NCBI RefSeq assembly: GCF_006829085.1
Contig: NZ_BJTC01000012.1
Location: 14,232 to 78,231 of the forward strand
Source: Chryseobacterium sp. ON_d1
GTDB taxonomy: Bacteria; Bacteroidota; Bacteroidia; Flavobacteriales; Weeksellaceae
Direction of reading: 5' to 3'
DNA length: 64,000 bases
Below are positions 43,130-52,104 of the stretch, one piece after another. The translations under genes and the position numbers were made by a program. Under the pieces are notes generated by a model, which made no database searches, was not told where the DNA came from, and saw only the letters and a program-made list of their open reading frames with translations. Within the stretch, counting starts at the first letter, position 1, and each line of letters opens with the position of its first letter.

Positions 43130-44791
43130 ATGAAAGCGCTAAAAACCTTAAACCCTTATTTTTGGAAACACAAAATACTATTGTTTTGGGGGGTACTATT
43201 TATCATTGCCAGTAATTTCTTTAATATATATAAGGTTCAGTTTGTAGGGAAATCCGTTGATGAGCTTACAAAAAGTGGTAATCTTGGCTTCAATCAGCAG
43301 GTTTTAATTTATGTTGGGATTATTGTAGGATGTTCTCTTCTTACCGGATTCTTCACCTTTATGATGAGACAGACCATTATTGTTGCTTCCCGAAGGATAG
43401 AATACGAGCTTAAAAATAAAATTTACAGACATTATCAGGATCTGTCGTTAACAGATTATAAGCAGACCACCATCGGAGACTTAATGAACAGACTGAGTGA
43501 AGATGTTGTTGCTGTAAGAATGTATCTGGGGCCGGGAGTGATGTATGTAGCCAACCTGATCGTTCTTGTGCTGATCACGGCAATTTACATGGTAAAGACA
43601 GATGCCTCCATGACGATGTGGACTTTACTGCCACTTCCGATTTTATCTTATGCGATTTACAAAGTAAGTTCGATCATTAATAAAAAGTCGAAGATCATGC
43701 AGAAAAGCCAGTCTGCAATTTCCACTTTTGTTCAGGACAGCTTTTCCGGAATCCGTGTCGTAAAGTTCTTTGCAAGAGAAAAATATATTGAAAAAAATTA
43801 CGGAATCAAAGTTACTGATTATCAGAACAAGGCTTTGGATCTTGCCAAAACAGAAGCATATTTCTTCACCATTATTCTTTTTGTCATCGGATTGCTGAAC
43901 GTTGCCGTTATCTTGATAGGTGGTACAAAATACATTGCCGGAGAATTAAGCATTGGTAAAATTGCTGATTTCTTTATGTATATCAACACTCTTATTTTCC
44001 CATTCTCCATGGTAGGGTGGGTTACTTCCGTAAATCAGAGGGCTGAGGCATCTATGCAGAGAATCAATGAATTTATGGATAAAAAATCCGAGATCATCAA
44101 TACTAATTTTGAAAATTATCCTATTAAAGGAGATATTGAGTTCAGGAACGTTTCTTATGTATATCCGAATACGGGAATCAAAGCCCTTGATAACTTAAGC
44201 TTTAAAGTAAAAGCAGGGGAATCTTTAGCAATTATGGGTAAAACCGGGAGCGGAAAGTCGACAATCGCATTGCTTTTATGCAGATTAATTGATCCTAGCG
44301 AAGGAGAGATTCTGATTGACGGTAAAAACCTGAAAGACCATAATCTGACCAACTACAGAAATTTTATCGGGTACATACCGCAGGAGAGCTATTTATTTTC
44401 CGATTCTATTGAAAACAATATTGGCTTTGCCATTGATAATCCATCTCACGAGAAAGTGGTAGAGTATGCCAATATTGCAGATGTTCATAAAAATATTGTA
44501 GAGTTTAAAGACCAATATAAAACACTTGTGGGTGAACGGGGGGTTATGCTTTCGGGAGGTCAGAAACAAAGGATTTGCATCGCCAGAGCCTTAATTAAAG
44601 ATCCTAATATCATTATTTTTGACGATTCCCTGTCTGCTTTAGACACCGAAACAGAGCAGAATATTCTGGAAAATATTGACCGGAAAATAAGCAACGCGAC
44701 TTCTATAATTATCACACACAGAGAGTCTAGCGCCCAAAAAGCTCACCAAATTATTAACCTGACTGAAATTACCAATTCTGTAACCGCATAG
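43130..44791 (+). CDS. ABC exporter, fused membrane and ATPase domains
   Basis: This 553-residue half-transporter starts from the ATG at 43130; an in-frame TTG 12 bp upstream adds only MSNY. It has six transmembrane helices (to about 310). The nucleotide-binding domain has Walker A GKTGSGKS, the Q-loop YIPQESYLF, signature LSGGQKQR, Walker B IIIFDDSLSALD and the switch histidine ITHRES. Walker B has Asp in FDD where the catalytic Glu is usual, so hydrolysis may be weak or need a partner half. It resembles MsbA/MdlB-like exporters; substrate unknown. Confidence 0.92.
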   Translation: MKALKTLNPYFWKHKILLFWGVLFIIASNFFNIYKVQFVGKSVDELTKSGNLGFNQQVLIYVGIIVGCSLLTGFFTFMMRQTIIVASRRIEYELKNKIYRHYQDLSLTDYKQTTIGDLMNRLSEDVVAVRMYLGPGVMYVANLIVLVLITAIYMVKTDASMTMWTLLPLPILSYAIYKVSSIINKKSKIMQKSQSAISTFVQDSFSGIRVVKFFAREKYIEKNYGIKVTDYQNKALDLAKTEAYFFTIILFVIGLLNVAVILIGGTKYIAGELSIGKIADFFMYINTLIFPFSMVGWVTSVNQRAEASMQRINEFMDKKSEIINTNFENYPIKGDIEFRNVSYVYPNTGIKALDNLSFKVKAGESLAIMGKTGSGKSTIALLLCRLIDPSEGEILIDGKNLKDHNLTNYRNFIGYIPQESYLFSDSIENNIGFAIDNPSHEKVVEYANIADVHKNIVEFKDQYKTLVGERGVMLSGGQKQRICIARALIKDPNIIIFDDSLSALDTETEQNILENIDRKISNATSIIITHRESSAQKAHQIINLTEITNSVTA

Positions 44792-44832
44792 CCATTTCGT
44801 TCTCAATTGTTAAATAAATCATAAAAAAAATT

Positions 44833-44861
44833 TTGTGATTAAAAGAATTCTTTTATATTTG
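44833..44861 (+). promoter_or_regulatory. Putative promoter of the DUF3276 gene
   Basis: TTG (44833-44835) and TATATTTG (44854-44861) are 18 nt apart, a good Bacteroidota promoter, 29 bp before the ATG. Confidence 0.65.
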
Positions 44862-44890
44862 TTCTTAACAAGATTAAAAAATATCTAACA

Positions 44891-45226
44891 ATGAGTGAAT
44901 ACAAGGAACGCCATGAAAATGAGATTTTCACGAAGGTGTTAAAAGCAGGGAGAAGAACTTATTTCTTTGATGTGCGCGAGACGAAAGCAGGAGATTATTA
45001 TCTTACCATCACTGAGAGTAAGAAGAATTTCGGAGAGAATGGGGAAGCTACATTCGAGAAGCATAAAATTTACCTTTACAAGGAAGATTTTAAGAGTTTC
45101 CAGGAGATGTTTAATGAGTCCACAGATTTCATCATTAATGAAAAGGGTGAGGATGTAATTTCAGAAAAACATGACAAAGACTTCAAGAGCAGATCTTACA
45201 CAATAGATTCTGACGACGAGGTTTAA
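44891..45226 (+). CDS. DUF3276 family PUR-alpha-like nucleic-acid-binding protein
   Basis: This 111-residue cytoplasmic protein is one PUR-type repeat: curved beta strands (IFTKVLKAGRRTYFFDVRETK, YYLTITESKK) followed by a helix (YKEDFKSFQEMFNES). An acidic C-terminal tail ends SDDEV. Relatives in Bacteroidota and Borrelia bind single-stranded nucleic acid. The good promoter and compact size suggest strong expression. Confidence 0.9.
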   Translation: MSEYKERHENEIFTKVLKAGRRTYFFDVRETKAGDYYLTITESKKNFGENGEATFEKHKIYLYKEDFKSFQEMFNESTDFIINEKGEDVISEKHDKDFKSRSYTIDSDDEV

Positions 45227-45247
45227 AAAAAGAATATCTAAAAACAC

Positions 45248-45268
45248 AAGCATCTGAAAAAGATGCTT
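45248..45268 (+). terminator. Terminator of the DUF3276 gene
   Basis: An 8-bp stem AAGCATCT/AGATGCTT with a GAAAA loop, followed by seven T. Confidence 0.85.
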
Positions 45269-45299
45269 TTTTTATGCATAGCAGACTTATTATAAAAGA

Positions 45300-45331
45300 A
45301 AAAAGGTACACTATTGAAAGTGCACCTTTTT
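45300..45331 (-). terminator. Terminator of the DUF4132 gene
   Basis: A 12-bp stem with one G-U pair in the minus-strand RNA (45300-45311 with 45320-45331) and an 8-nt loop, with U run, 8 bp beyond the stop codon at 45340. Confidence 0.8.
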
Positions 45332-45339
45332 CTGTTTAT

Positions 45340-48300
45340 TTACACATATTCACGTTTGATCTGTGATAATATAGCGGGATCCTGTATTTCATTATCTTTT
45401 GCCAGTAATAATACTTTGGACAGTACTTCTGCCGACTTTGGATCATCATCGGCAAAAGGAAGGAATAATCTTCCTCTCTGCTGTGAATGCACAGGAAGAA
45501 TCGACAGATACTTGCCCGGAACCTGGTGGACTACAGCACTTCCTAAATGCACACTATATTCTGCCATCCTACCTTTTACCAGAACATGGGAACCTTCAAT
45601 CCTAATATTTTCGAGTTTAAATAATCTGGCAGTCTCTTTCATCAGTACTGCCCTCATCTCAATGGATGAATGACTGGCCTCTGGATCCACTCCCCCTACA
45701 TGGGCAACAGATACTACAAGGTCTATATCACGCATCACCTCTGAGAATAACCTCGGATCAATATCTTCAAAAGGAATATTTTTATAGTCCTTTAAGGAAT
45801 GGAATTCTATTGTTTCGAGGGTAGGACTTTCTATGTCAGCAGGTGAAAACCAGTCAGCCAATGCATACAGCTTAACCTGGAAGCCTTCTTTGTGATATAC
45901 CTTCTGAAGTCCTTCTTCATAATCTACCTTCCATCCTCTTGTTTTAAGCAATGCTAAAGTTTGCTTAGGCTGAATCTGATGTCCGGCATAGCGGCGCGAT
46001 ATGGATTTCTCCTTCAATTCGTCCGACGTAGGAATATATAATTCACGGAAAATTTGTTTAAACGGCTGAACAAGTTTTTCTTTAAAGCAATAATGCTGAT
46101 AATCTGCCCATACTGAAGATTGGTGTAAATCCACACAATGTGCAATGCGTAACGTATGTTCATCATTGAGTTCCTGAATTTCCCCATGAGCATTCACAAG
46201 CTTCCCATCATGAAAAAATCCTATTGTATGATCATTGGAAATAAATACCAGCTTCTGAAGATGCTTTACAATAACAGGATGTTCAAAAAGGGTTGTCATT
46301 TCCTTCAAAAGAAACTGATCTCCTCTTATCATCGCTTCTTCCAGTCCCTTTCTCGAACGGTTCCATTGCTCACGCATAATCTTGCGGTAATTTCCTAATT
46401 CAATGACCGCCTTATCCTTTTTGATTTTTGGGGGAATAGATTTCAGCTGTTTATGATCTCTGAAGACTACAAGTTCTGCTTTTCCGCTATCTTCTATAAT
46501 CAGTCCTACTGTAACTCCATCAATTGTCACCTGCATTTCCCTGGATAACAGTCCCTGAATCTGTTTGGTTTCCATAGCCCAGGTAAGTCTTACCGGATCT
46601 GGATATCCTGCATTTCGGGCAAGATTTTCCAATGCCACCCTAATGGCCAAAGCCTCACTTGCCTGCTTCATTGACCCAAACTCCTTACTTTCTTTTTTAA
46701 ACTGCTGGATATATTCATACCGGCTCAATACATCTTTTTCAGGATTTGCCTTGCTCAAAGGCACCAGCCCATAGACACGCAGGTAATCCTGATCTCTCTT
46801 CTCTTTTACTTTTGCTGTTACTTCTTTTATTTTTAAACTTCCGGTCAGCGTATCAGAATAAAGTCTTGCCCTACGGTGTCCGTTGCCGTCAGAAATATAT
46901 TTTGCGGATTCATACAACATTTCCCAGCGGTTTTTGCCTAATTCTTTATAGGCCTTGGTAAACCAATCTTTATCTACAGCCCCGTCTTTAAATTCCTGAA
47001 CATCTACCGAAGAATATTTAGCAACCTCACTTTCCAGTTTTGCATTCTGAGCTTCGTAGGCGCTTGTTTTGGTATGGGCATGCATCCACCATATTGCAGA
47101 GTCCAGTCCTTTCCACCCCAGATAAGTACTGATCATTTTCTGCCATTGCGGTGCATAGACAGCAGCCTGTATCAGGCGGAGCTCAGTAATCTTCTCCTTC
47201 TTTACCATTTCATTGAATGATTCCTGGGTGTCAGTTGCTAAAGGATAACTATTGGAGATAAGCATGGAAAATAACTTTTGCCTGGTCATATTTTCATTTC
47301 CATAGCTGTATATATAATTAGCATACAGCCCTGATTTACCAAGACCTTTTAAAATCTGAATGAATCTATGGGTTCCATAAATGGCTTGAAACTGCTGTAC
47401 AAAATGGGAAACCGGAGTATTGGCATCGCCACGAACCAGCTCTACATCAAGGAATTTATTCTGAATCTCATCAATCATAGGCTTCAGAAAAGGAAATAGC
47501 TCGGTATATTTTTCATTATTCGGATGAAATTTTATTGCTGTAAGGTCTCTGATTGCCGAATCTGCAGTGAGAATTCCCTCGTAAAGTTCCTCTTTAGTGA
47601 TAGCTTTTAATTCATAGGCTTTGCAAAATAAATAAAATGGAGGAACGGCAAACTTTCTGTTTTCTTCCAAACCGTTATATTGCATCCAACGGTATAAATT
47701 CCATAGCTTGATATATTGCTCATCTTTGAGATTTCTTAATGGGACTGCCATTAAAAATACATTGAAAAAACCTAATTCCTGCCAGCCATTCCCTCTGTTA
47801 TAGCTGTAATAATGTTCATTTTCATCTTTTCCTTTATAGTTGACAATATCTTCCGGAAGATTAGCAAACAAGGTACTGCAGGCATCTATCAGGAAGTCTG
47901 TTTTTTCTTTAAACACAAATGTATGCTGTAAAGAATGGAGAATAAAATTGATGGGATTATTCCAGTAATAGCCTCCTTTCATAGGATTAGGCAGTATTTC
48001 CTTATGATAAAAGACATAATCCTGTAAAAAATCTCTGAACTTTTTCCGGTCACAGTTTTCAGCAAATGTTATTAAAAACAAATCTCTCGGCTGTAATCCT
48101 GATTCTATATACCATTGCTTCCATACTTCATGCAGTGGGTAGTTGGCGGCGAGCTGTTCCAGAGTAAAACCTTCGGTATTTCTTTTGATCTGGCGGAATT
48201 CATTCCCCAATAAAACTGTAGTTACAGCGCCATCCCAGTTTTCGGATTCGTACTCATAGTTTCTGTTTTGCAGATATAAATCATTGAGCTTTTTAAGGTG

Positions 48301-50388
48301 TTCTTTGATATGATCAACAGATTGTGTGAATCCATATCGGTCTTTTTCAGTTGCCTGTGCATATATTGAGTCTTTTTCAACCTTTGGCAAAGCATATTCT
48401 GATATTTCTACAGGATTATAAAATCCAAATCCATTTTCCGGAGAAAGGATTTTTTTATCTGAAGAAGGATTAAGCTGCTCAAGTAAGCTCTGTTCTCTTT
48501 CCGATATTTTTGATCTCTCGCTGTACTCTTGCACCCATCGGCTCATCTGAGCTACTGCTCTTTTAGATTTTTGAAGCTGAATCATGATGTCAAGCGATGC
48601 GGTTCTCTGTTCTACATCTCCTTTTGCAAGAAGCTCATTTACCAACGGGATTATTACTTCGTCATCCTGTTCTACAACAAGCTCTATAAGTTTTTTGCGG
48701 AGTGTTCCTCCTTTTCTTTTAAACATCTCGAAGAAAGTCATAATCTCTTTTTTGCTTAAAGGATTTTGCAGCAATACATTAATTCCTGAAGCAATCAAAG
48801 ATTCTCCTCTGTCTCTGATAATCTTAAAGGCAAATTCTTTTTGAAACGCCGTAACTTTTTTACTTTTCTTCGTGAGTCCATATGAAAGAGAGTAACAGTA
48901 GAATTCACCCAATATATTTCTCGTTAAAAGCTCACGCAATGAAAGATCAAACTGATCAAAATATGAAAGTACAATGTCCAGCTTTTCATGATCCTCTCCT
49001 ACCAGATAGAACATGGATGCATAAAGATCACTTTTTCTGAAAGTAGCATTAAGCCATGAGAATATTTTCCCCTCAAATTTCTTCTCTTTGATCTCTATTT
49101 GCTGCGTAAGGGTATGCAGCTTTTCAAAGAACGCAGGATAATCGGGATTGTTGATAAAAAACTTTGATTCTGTATTGACGCTGAGCAGCCCTGACATTGA
49201 ACTGGCTGCAAAAGCCAAAACCTGCACATCACCATTGGTCACAGCTTTATAGTACAGAGGCATCTGGATATAAGGATCATGAGTCTCTACAGCAAATTTT
49301 ATTGCCAGACACTTTTTTTCTATGTTTCCATTATCAAAAAGTTCGTGAAGATAAGGTGTTGTTTTTTCTACATCCCATACTGACTGAACCCAAAGTGCCA
49401 TATAGGCTTCATTATTATTCTTACTTTTCACAGCACCAGGAATCAGCTCCGGATTTTTGAAGTAAGTTTGAGCCAGTGAAATAATATTTTTAACAACGGT
49501 TTCTTTTTCAGCGTCCCAACCGAGACCTGTCCATGTATCTATAGAACGTACAACAGAGGAAAAGCGGGTTAGTTTATGCTCAATGATAACATTAATCATA
49601 TATTCTAAAGCACCCACACTTGTTTCATCCAGAGCCTCCAGGATAGTCTGCCTTAAGCCTTCCTGTCTCTGGGCTGCCAGTAAAAGTTTTTCCACCAGCT
49701 CCCAACAGCGCTTCTGTTCACTGTTTAAAAGGGCTTTTATGATATTTCTTGAAACTTTACCCTCAGGATGTTTGTTGAAAATAATGTCCTCAATCAATTG
49801 GTAAACAGACGTATTTCCGGTATCAATTGCAGCCGACCAAATGTAAAACTGACTTGAGTTATTCGTCAATGCATGATCATATATAATCTGCTCTTCCAGT
49901 GTAAGATCAAAATAATGATCTCCTTCATCATAGGAATATGTGTGAGGAAGCTGTAACAGCTCTCTTATCAGATTGACCTGATTGATCTGAATGTATTTTT
50001 GATTGTGAGGAGCCCGGAAAGAGCGGCGATAATAACCTGTCTGGTACATTTTATAAGGCATTCTGTCCCATGCGTATTTTACCAATGCTGCATTTTCACC
50101 AAAGAAATATATCAAAAGATTGTAATACGCCTTATTTTCCCAGATATCAGGTTTGATTAATTCCTGAAATTGTAAAGATTCCTTTGACCCCAGTGTCATT
50201 GCCTGAAAATAGTTGGTTTTACCTTTGAAGAGAATTCCAAGCTCAGCAACTTCTTTTTTAATGATGGGTTTATCAGGAAAAATATCCGATGAAGTTCCTT
50301 TTTCCGCGCGCTCCAATAAGTCTTTCCTTAGTTTTTCGTGATAATTTTTAGCCAGTTTTTTCGATTCTAATTTTTTTGTGATTTCCAT
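45340..50388 (-). CDS. Very large DUF4132 (MolR/YehI-like) protein
   Basis: This 1682-residue protein has no signal peptide or transmembrane helix. The first 650 or so residues are helical and repeat-like, suggesting HEAT-type repeats. The DUF4132 part lies near 1240-1490, with GLIIEDSGKAELVVFRD, the RIAHCVDLH block, KLVQPFKQIFRELY and RRYAGHQIQPKQTLALLKTRGW. A conserved C-terminal domain follows (about 1500-1680: DLVVSVAHVGGVDPEASHSS, EYSVHLGSAVVHQ, LFLPFADDDP). E. coli YehI/MolR-type proteins share DUF4132 and sit with a MoxR ATPase, VWA and SWIM genes. None of those is here. The function of the family is unknown. The only partner is the small gene 30 bp upstream. Confidence 0.82.
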   Translation of the reverse strand: MEITKKLESKKLAKNYHEKLRKDLLERAEKGTSSDIFPDKPIIKKEVAELGILFKGKTNYFQAMTLGSKESLQFQELIKPDIWENKAYYNLLIYFFGENAALVKYAWDRMPYKMYQTGYYRRSFRAPHNQKYIQINQVNLIRELLQLPHTYSYDEGDHYFDLTLEEQIIYDHALTNNSSQFYIWSAAIDTGNTSVYQLIEDIIFNKHPEGKVSRNIIKALLNSEQKRCWELVEKLLLAAQRQEGLRQTILEALDETSVGALEYMINVIIEHKLTRFSSVVRSIDTWTGLGWDAEKETVVKNIISLAQTYFKNPELIPGAVKSKNNNEAYMALWVQSVWDVEKTTPYLHELFDNGNIEKKCLAIKFAVETHDPYIQMPLYYKAVTNGDVQVLAFAASSMSGLLSVNTESKFFINNPDYPAFFEKLHTLTQQIEIKEKKFEGKIFSWLNATFRKSDLYASMFYLVGEDHEKLDIVLSYFDQFDLSLRELLTRNILGEFYCYSLSYGLTKKSKKVTAFQKEFAFKIIRDRGESLIASGINVLLQNPLSKKEIMTFFEMFKRKGGTLRKKLIELVVEQDDEVIIPLVNELLAKGDVEQRTASLDIMIQLQKSKRAVAQMSRWVQEYSERSKISEREQSLLEQLNPSSDKKILSPENGFGFYNPVEISEYALPKVEKDSIYAQATEKDRYGFTQSVDHIKEHLKKLNDLYLQNRNYEYESENWDGAVTTVLLGNEFRQIKRNTEGFTLEQLAANYPLHEVWKQWYIESGLQPRDLFLITFAENCDRKKFRDFLQDYVFYHKEILPNPMKGGYYWNNPINFILHSLQHTFVFKEKTDFLIDACSTLFANLPEDIVNYKGKDENEHYYSYNRGNGWQELGFFNVFLMAVPLRNLKDEQYIKLWNLYRWMQYNGLEENRKFAVPPFYLFCKAYELKAITKEELYEGILTADSAIRDLTAIKFHPNNEKYTELFPFLKPMIDEIQNKFLDVELVRGDANTPVSHFVQQFQAIYGTHRFIQILKGLGKSGLYANYIYSYGNENMTRQKLFSMLISNSYPLATDTQESFNEMVKKEKITELRLIQAAVYAPQWQKMISTYLGWKGLDSAIWWMHAHTKTSAYEAQNAKLESEVAKYSSVDVQEFKDGAVDKDWFTKAYKELGKNRWEMLYESAKYISDGNGHRRARLYSDTLTGSLKIKEVTAKVKEKRDQDYLRVYGLVPLSKANPEKDVLSRYEYIQQFKKESKEFGSMKQASEALAIRVALENLARNAGYPDPVRLTWAMETKQIQGLLSREMQVTIDGVTVGLIIEDSGKAELVVFRDHKQLKSIPPKIKKDKAVIELGNYRKIMREQWNRSRKGLEEAMIRGDQFLLKEMTTLFEHPVIVKHLQKLVFISNDHTIGFFHDGKLVNAHGEIQELNDEHTLRIAHCVDLHQSSVWADYQHYCFKEKLVQPFKQIFRELYIPTSDELKEKSISRRYAGHQIQPKQTLALLKTRGWKVDYEEGLQKVYHKEGFQVKLYALADWFSPADIESPTLETIEFHSLKDYKNIPFEDIDPRLFSEVMRDIDLVVSVAHVGGVDPEASHSSIEMRAVLMKETARLFKLENIRIEGSHVLVKGRMAEYSVHLGSAVVHQVPGKYLSILPVHSQQRGRLFLPFADDDPKSAEVLSKVLLLAKDNEIQDPAILSQIKREYV

Positions 50389-50418
50389 GTGCTGTATTAT
50401 GTTATATCATATGATTAA

Positions 50419-50853
50419 TTACCAGTAACTTCCTGCAAGAAATGTAAGCCTGATAAAGGTGAATGAATGCCCCAGACTGAGATCTATACTCTGATTAAGA
50501 TTTTCAAGCTGTTCATCATGATAAAATACGGCGAATATTCCATCTTCAAATGCCTGAACAGCATTTTCCTGCGCTTTTTGCAAGTCTGCTTTTTTGAGAT
50601 TATAAATGCTTTCAAAACCTATTTTTCCTGTATCTGTAAGAATATTAAGATAGCTTTCATGAGGAATTTTGGAGTAATCGTCTTCTTCCAGCTCAAAGGA
50701 TTTATCATTAAATACTTCTACCTGCTGCTGAACAATTAATTTTAATAGATTTTCAAGTGAGATTTGATTTCCGTCGTATGCAATTTCAATTTTTTGTTCC
50801 GAAAGAACAGGATGCTTTTTTCCCAATTGCTTTACTGTGACCTTTATTTCCAT
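50419..50853 (-). CDS. Small protein encoded with the DUF4132 gene
   Basis: This 144-residue soluble protein is of no family I can name. The first 50 residues read as a beta hairpin and helix (MEIKVTVKQLGKKHPVLSEQ, then EIAYDG, then SLENLLKLIVQQQVEVF), a shape seen in ubiquitin-like folds. A middle helix (NLKKADLQKAQENAVQAFED) and two more strands follow, and the protein ends AGSYW. It stands 30 bp upstream of the DUF4132 gene in the same direction, with TATCTTTA before it as a possible weak -7 box. A partner role for the giant protein is inference from position. Confidence 0.7.
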   Translation of the reverse strand: MEIKVTVKQLGKKHPVLSEQKIEIAYDGNQISLENLLKLIVQQQVEVFNDKSFELEEDDYSKIPHESYLNILTDTGKIGFESIYNLKKADLQKAQENAVQAFEDGIFAVFYHDEQLENLNQSIDLSLGHSFTFIRLTFLAGSYW

Positions 50854-51158
50854 ATTTGAACTTAGTGTGGACTAAAGATAATAAAATTTCCAGCTGCTAT
50901 TGTATCAACCTGAGAGTTTATGACGAAAATCAAGAAAACAAAATTTGAAAAAGAAACAGAAGTTTAAGTACAGGGTTGTGTAATTATCATTCACGCAACC
51001 TATTGTTGAGGAAGTTGAAAATAAAAGTATCTATTTTTCATACGAATTATGCAGATGCCTGCCGCGATAATATACTTTTTCCTAAACTGGTATAAAAAAA
51101 TAAGATGTCAAAAAGTACTATTTGAATATATTGGGATTCTTTTGATATAAAATAAAAA

Positions 51159-51184
51159 AGCACATTTTCAATAGAAAATGTGCT
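51159..51184 (-). terminator. Terminator after tRNA-His
   Basis: An 11-bp stem (51159-51169 with 51174-51184) closes an AATA loop, directly after the encoded CCA end and followed by U on the minus strand. Confidence 0.85.
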
Positions 51185-51188
51185 AATT

Positions 51189-51265
<77 letters not shown>

Positions 51266-51279
51266 CGTTTTTCTGAGTG

Positions 51280-51309
51280 CAAATATAGGACATTTTCCTC
51301 AACTACCAA
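51280..51309 (-). promoter_or_regulatory. Putative promoter of tRNA-His
   Basis: Minus-strand TATATTTG (51280-51287) and TTG (51307-51309) are 19 nt apart; the start of the tRNA lies 15 bp downstream. The -33 element overlaps the last codons of bshB1. Confidence 0.65.
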
Positions 51310-52022
51310 ACAATTCCGTCAAAATTTTTCAAAGAAATTAATTTTTCTGACGTAAATCCCTCAGCATAAGTGACTCCCGATAATCGCCCTAAATCCTGTG
51401 CCCGGTACGTTAAGCTTTCATAAAAGTCTTTTGTTGTAATCGGAGTCTCAGGTTCTTTAGATGTTGGATCATAAAACTGGGTTTTATAGGCCATACATGC
51501 ATCGATCTTTTTGTCAAGAAATTCAGAAATATCAATAACAAACTCCGGCTGGATATTTTTCCATTGGATGTAATGAAAAACATGCTTCGGTCTCCACACT
51601 TCCTGAGTTTCTCCTTCCAATACTGTTTCAATTTTCCTCAGCCCGGACAAAAAGCACGCATCTGATACTAATTTCGCTCCTTTTGCATGATCCGGATGCC
51701 TATCATCAATAGCATTAGCCAAGACGATTTCTGGCCTGTATTTGCGGATCATTTTTACAATCCTCATCTGGTATTCTTCAGAATTTACCAAAAAACCATC
51801 TTTCATCCCCAGATTCTCTCTTGCCGAAAGCCCTAATATTTTTGCAGCATCTGCCGCTTCTGTTTTTCTGGTTTCGTCTGTACCTCTTGTTCCGAGCTCG
51901 CCTCTTGTAAGATCAACAACAACACATTTTTTTCCTTCAGAAACCATTTTGGCAATAGTTCCGCCACACCCAAGTTCTACATCGTCCGGATGTGCACCAA
52001 AAGCAAGTATATCAGTTTTCAT
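51303..52022 (-). CDS. bshB1: Bacillithiol biosynthesis deacetylase BshB1
   Basis: This 239-residue zinc enzyme of the LmbE/PIG-L family removes the acetyl group from GlcNAc-malate in bacillithiol synthesis. The start MKTDILAFGAHPDDVELGCGG contains the metal-binding AHPDD. DLTRGELGTRGT and the second histidine motif in DDRHPDHAKGA are typical of BshB1. The other bsh genes are not in the window. The gene is followed by tRNA-His, whose promoter overlaps its 3' end. Confidence 0.93.
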   Translation of the reverse strand: MKTDILAFGAHPDDVELGCGGTIAKMVSEGKKCVVVDLTRGELGTRGTDETRKTEAADAAKILGLSARENLGMKDGFLVNSEEYQMRIVKMIRKYRPEIVLANAIDDRHPDHAKGAKLVSDACFLSGLRKIETVLEGETQEVWRPKHVFHYIQWKNIQPEFVIDISEFLDKKIDACMAYKTQFYDPTSKEPETPITTKDFYESLTYRAQDLGRLSGVTYAEGFTSEKLISLKNFDGIVW

Positions 52023-52046
52023 AAATTCAAAGATAGGATTTAAAAT

Positions 52047-52081
52047 AAAAACTTCCCAAACATTACGAATGGGAAGTTTTT
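52047..52081. terminator. Terminator between the TPR gene and bshB1
   Basis: A perfect 12-bp stem (52047-52058 with 52070-52081) lies 24 bp past the TPR-protein stop codon. Confidence 0.85.
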
Positions 52082-52104
52082 ATATCTATAATTTAAATTT
52101 TAAA

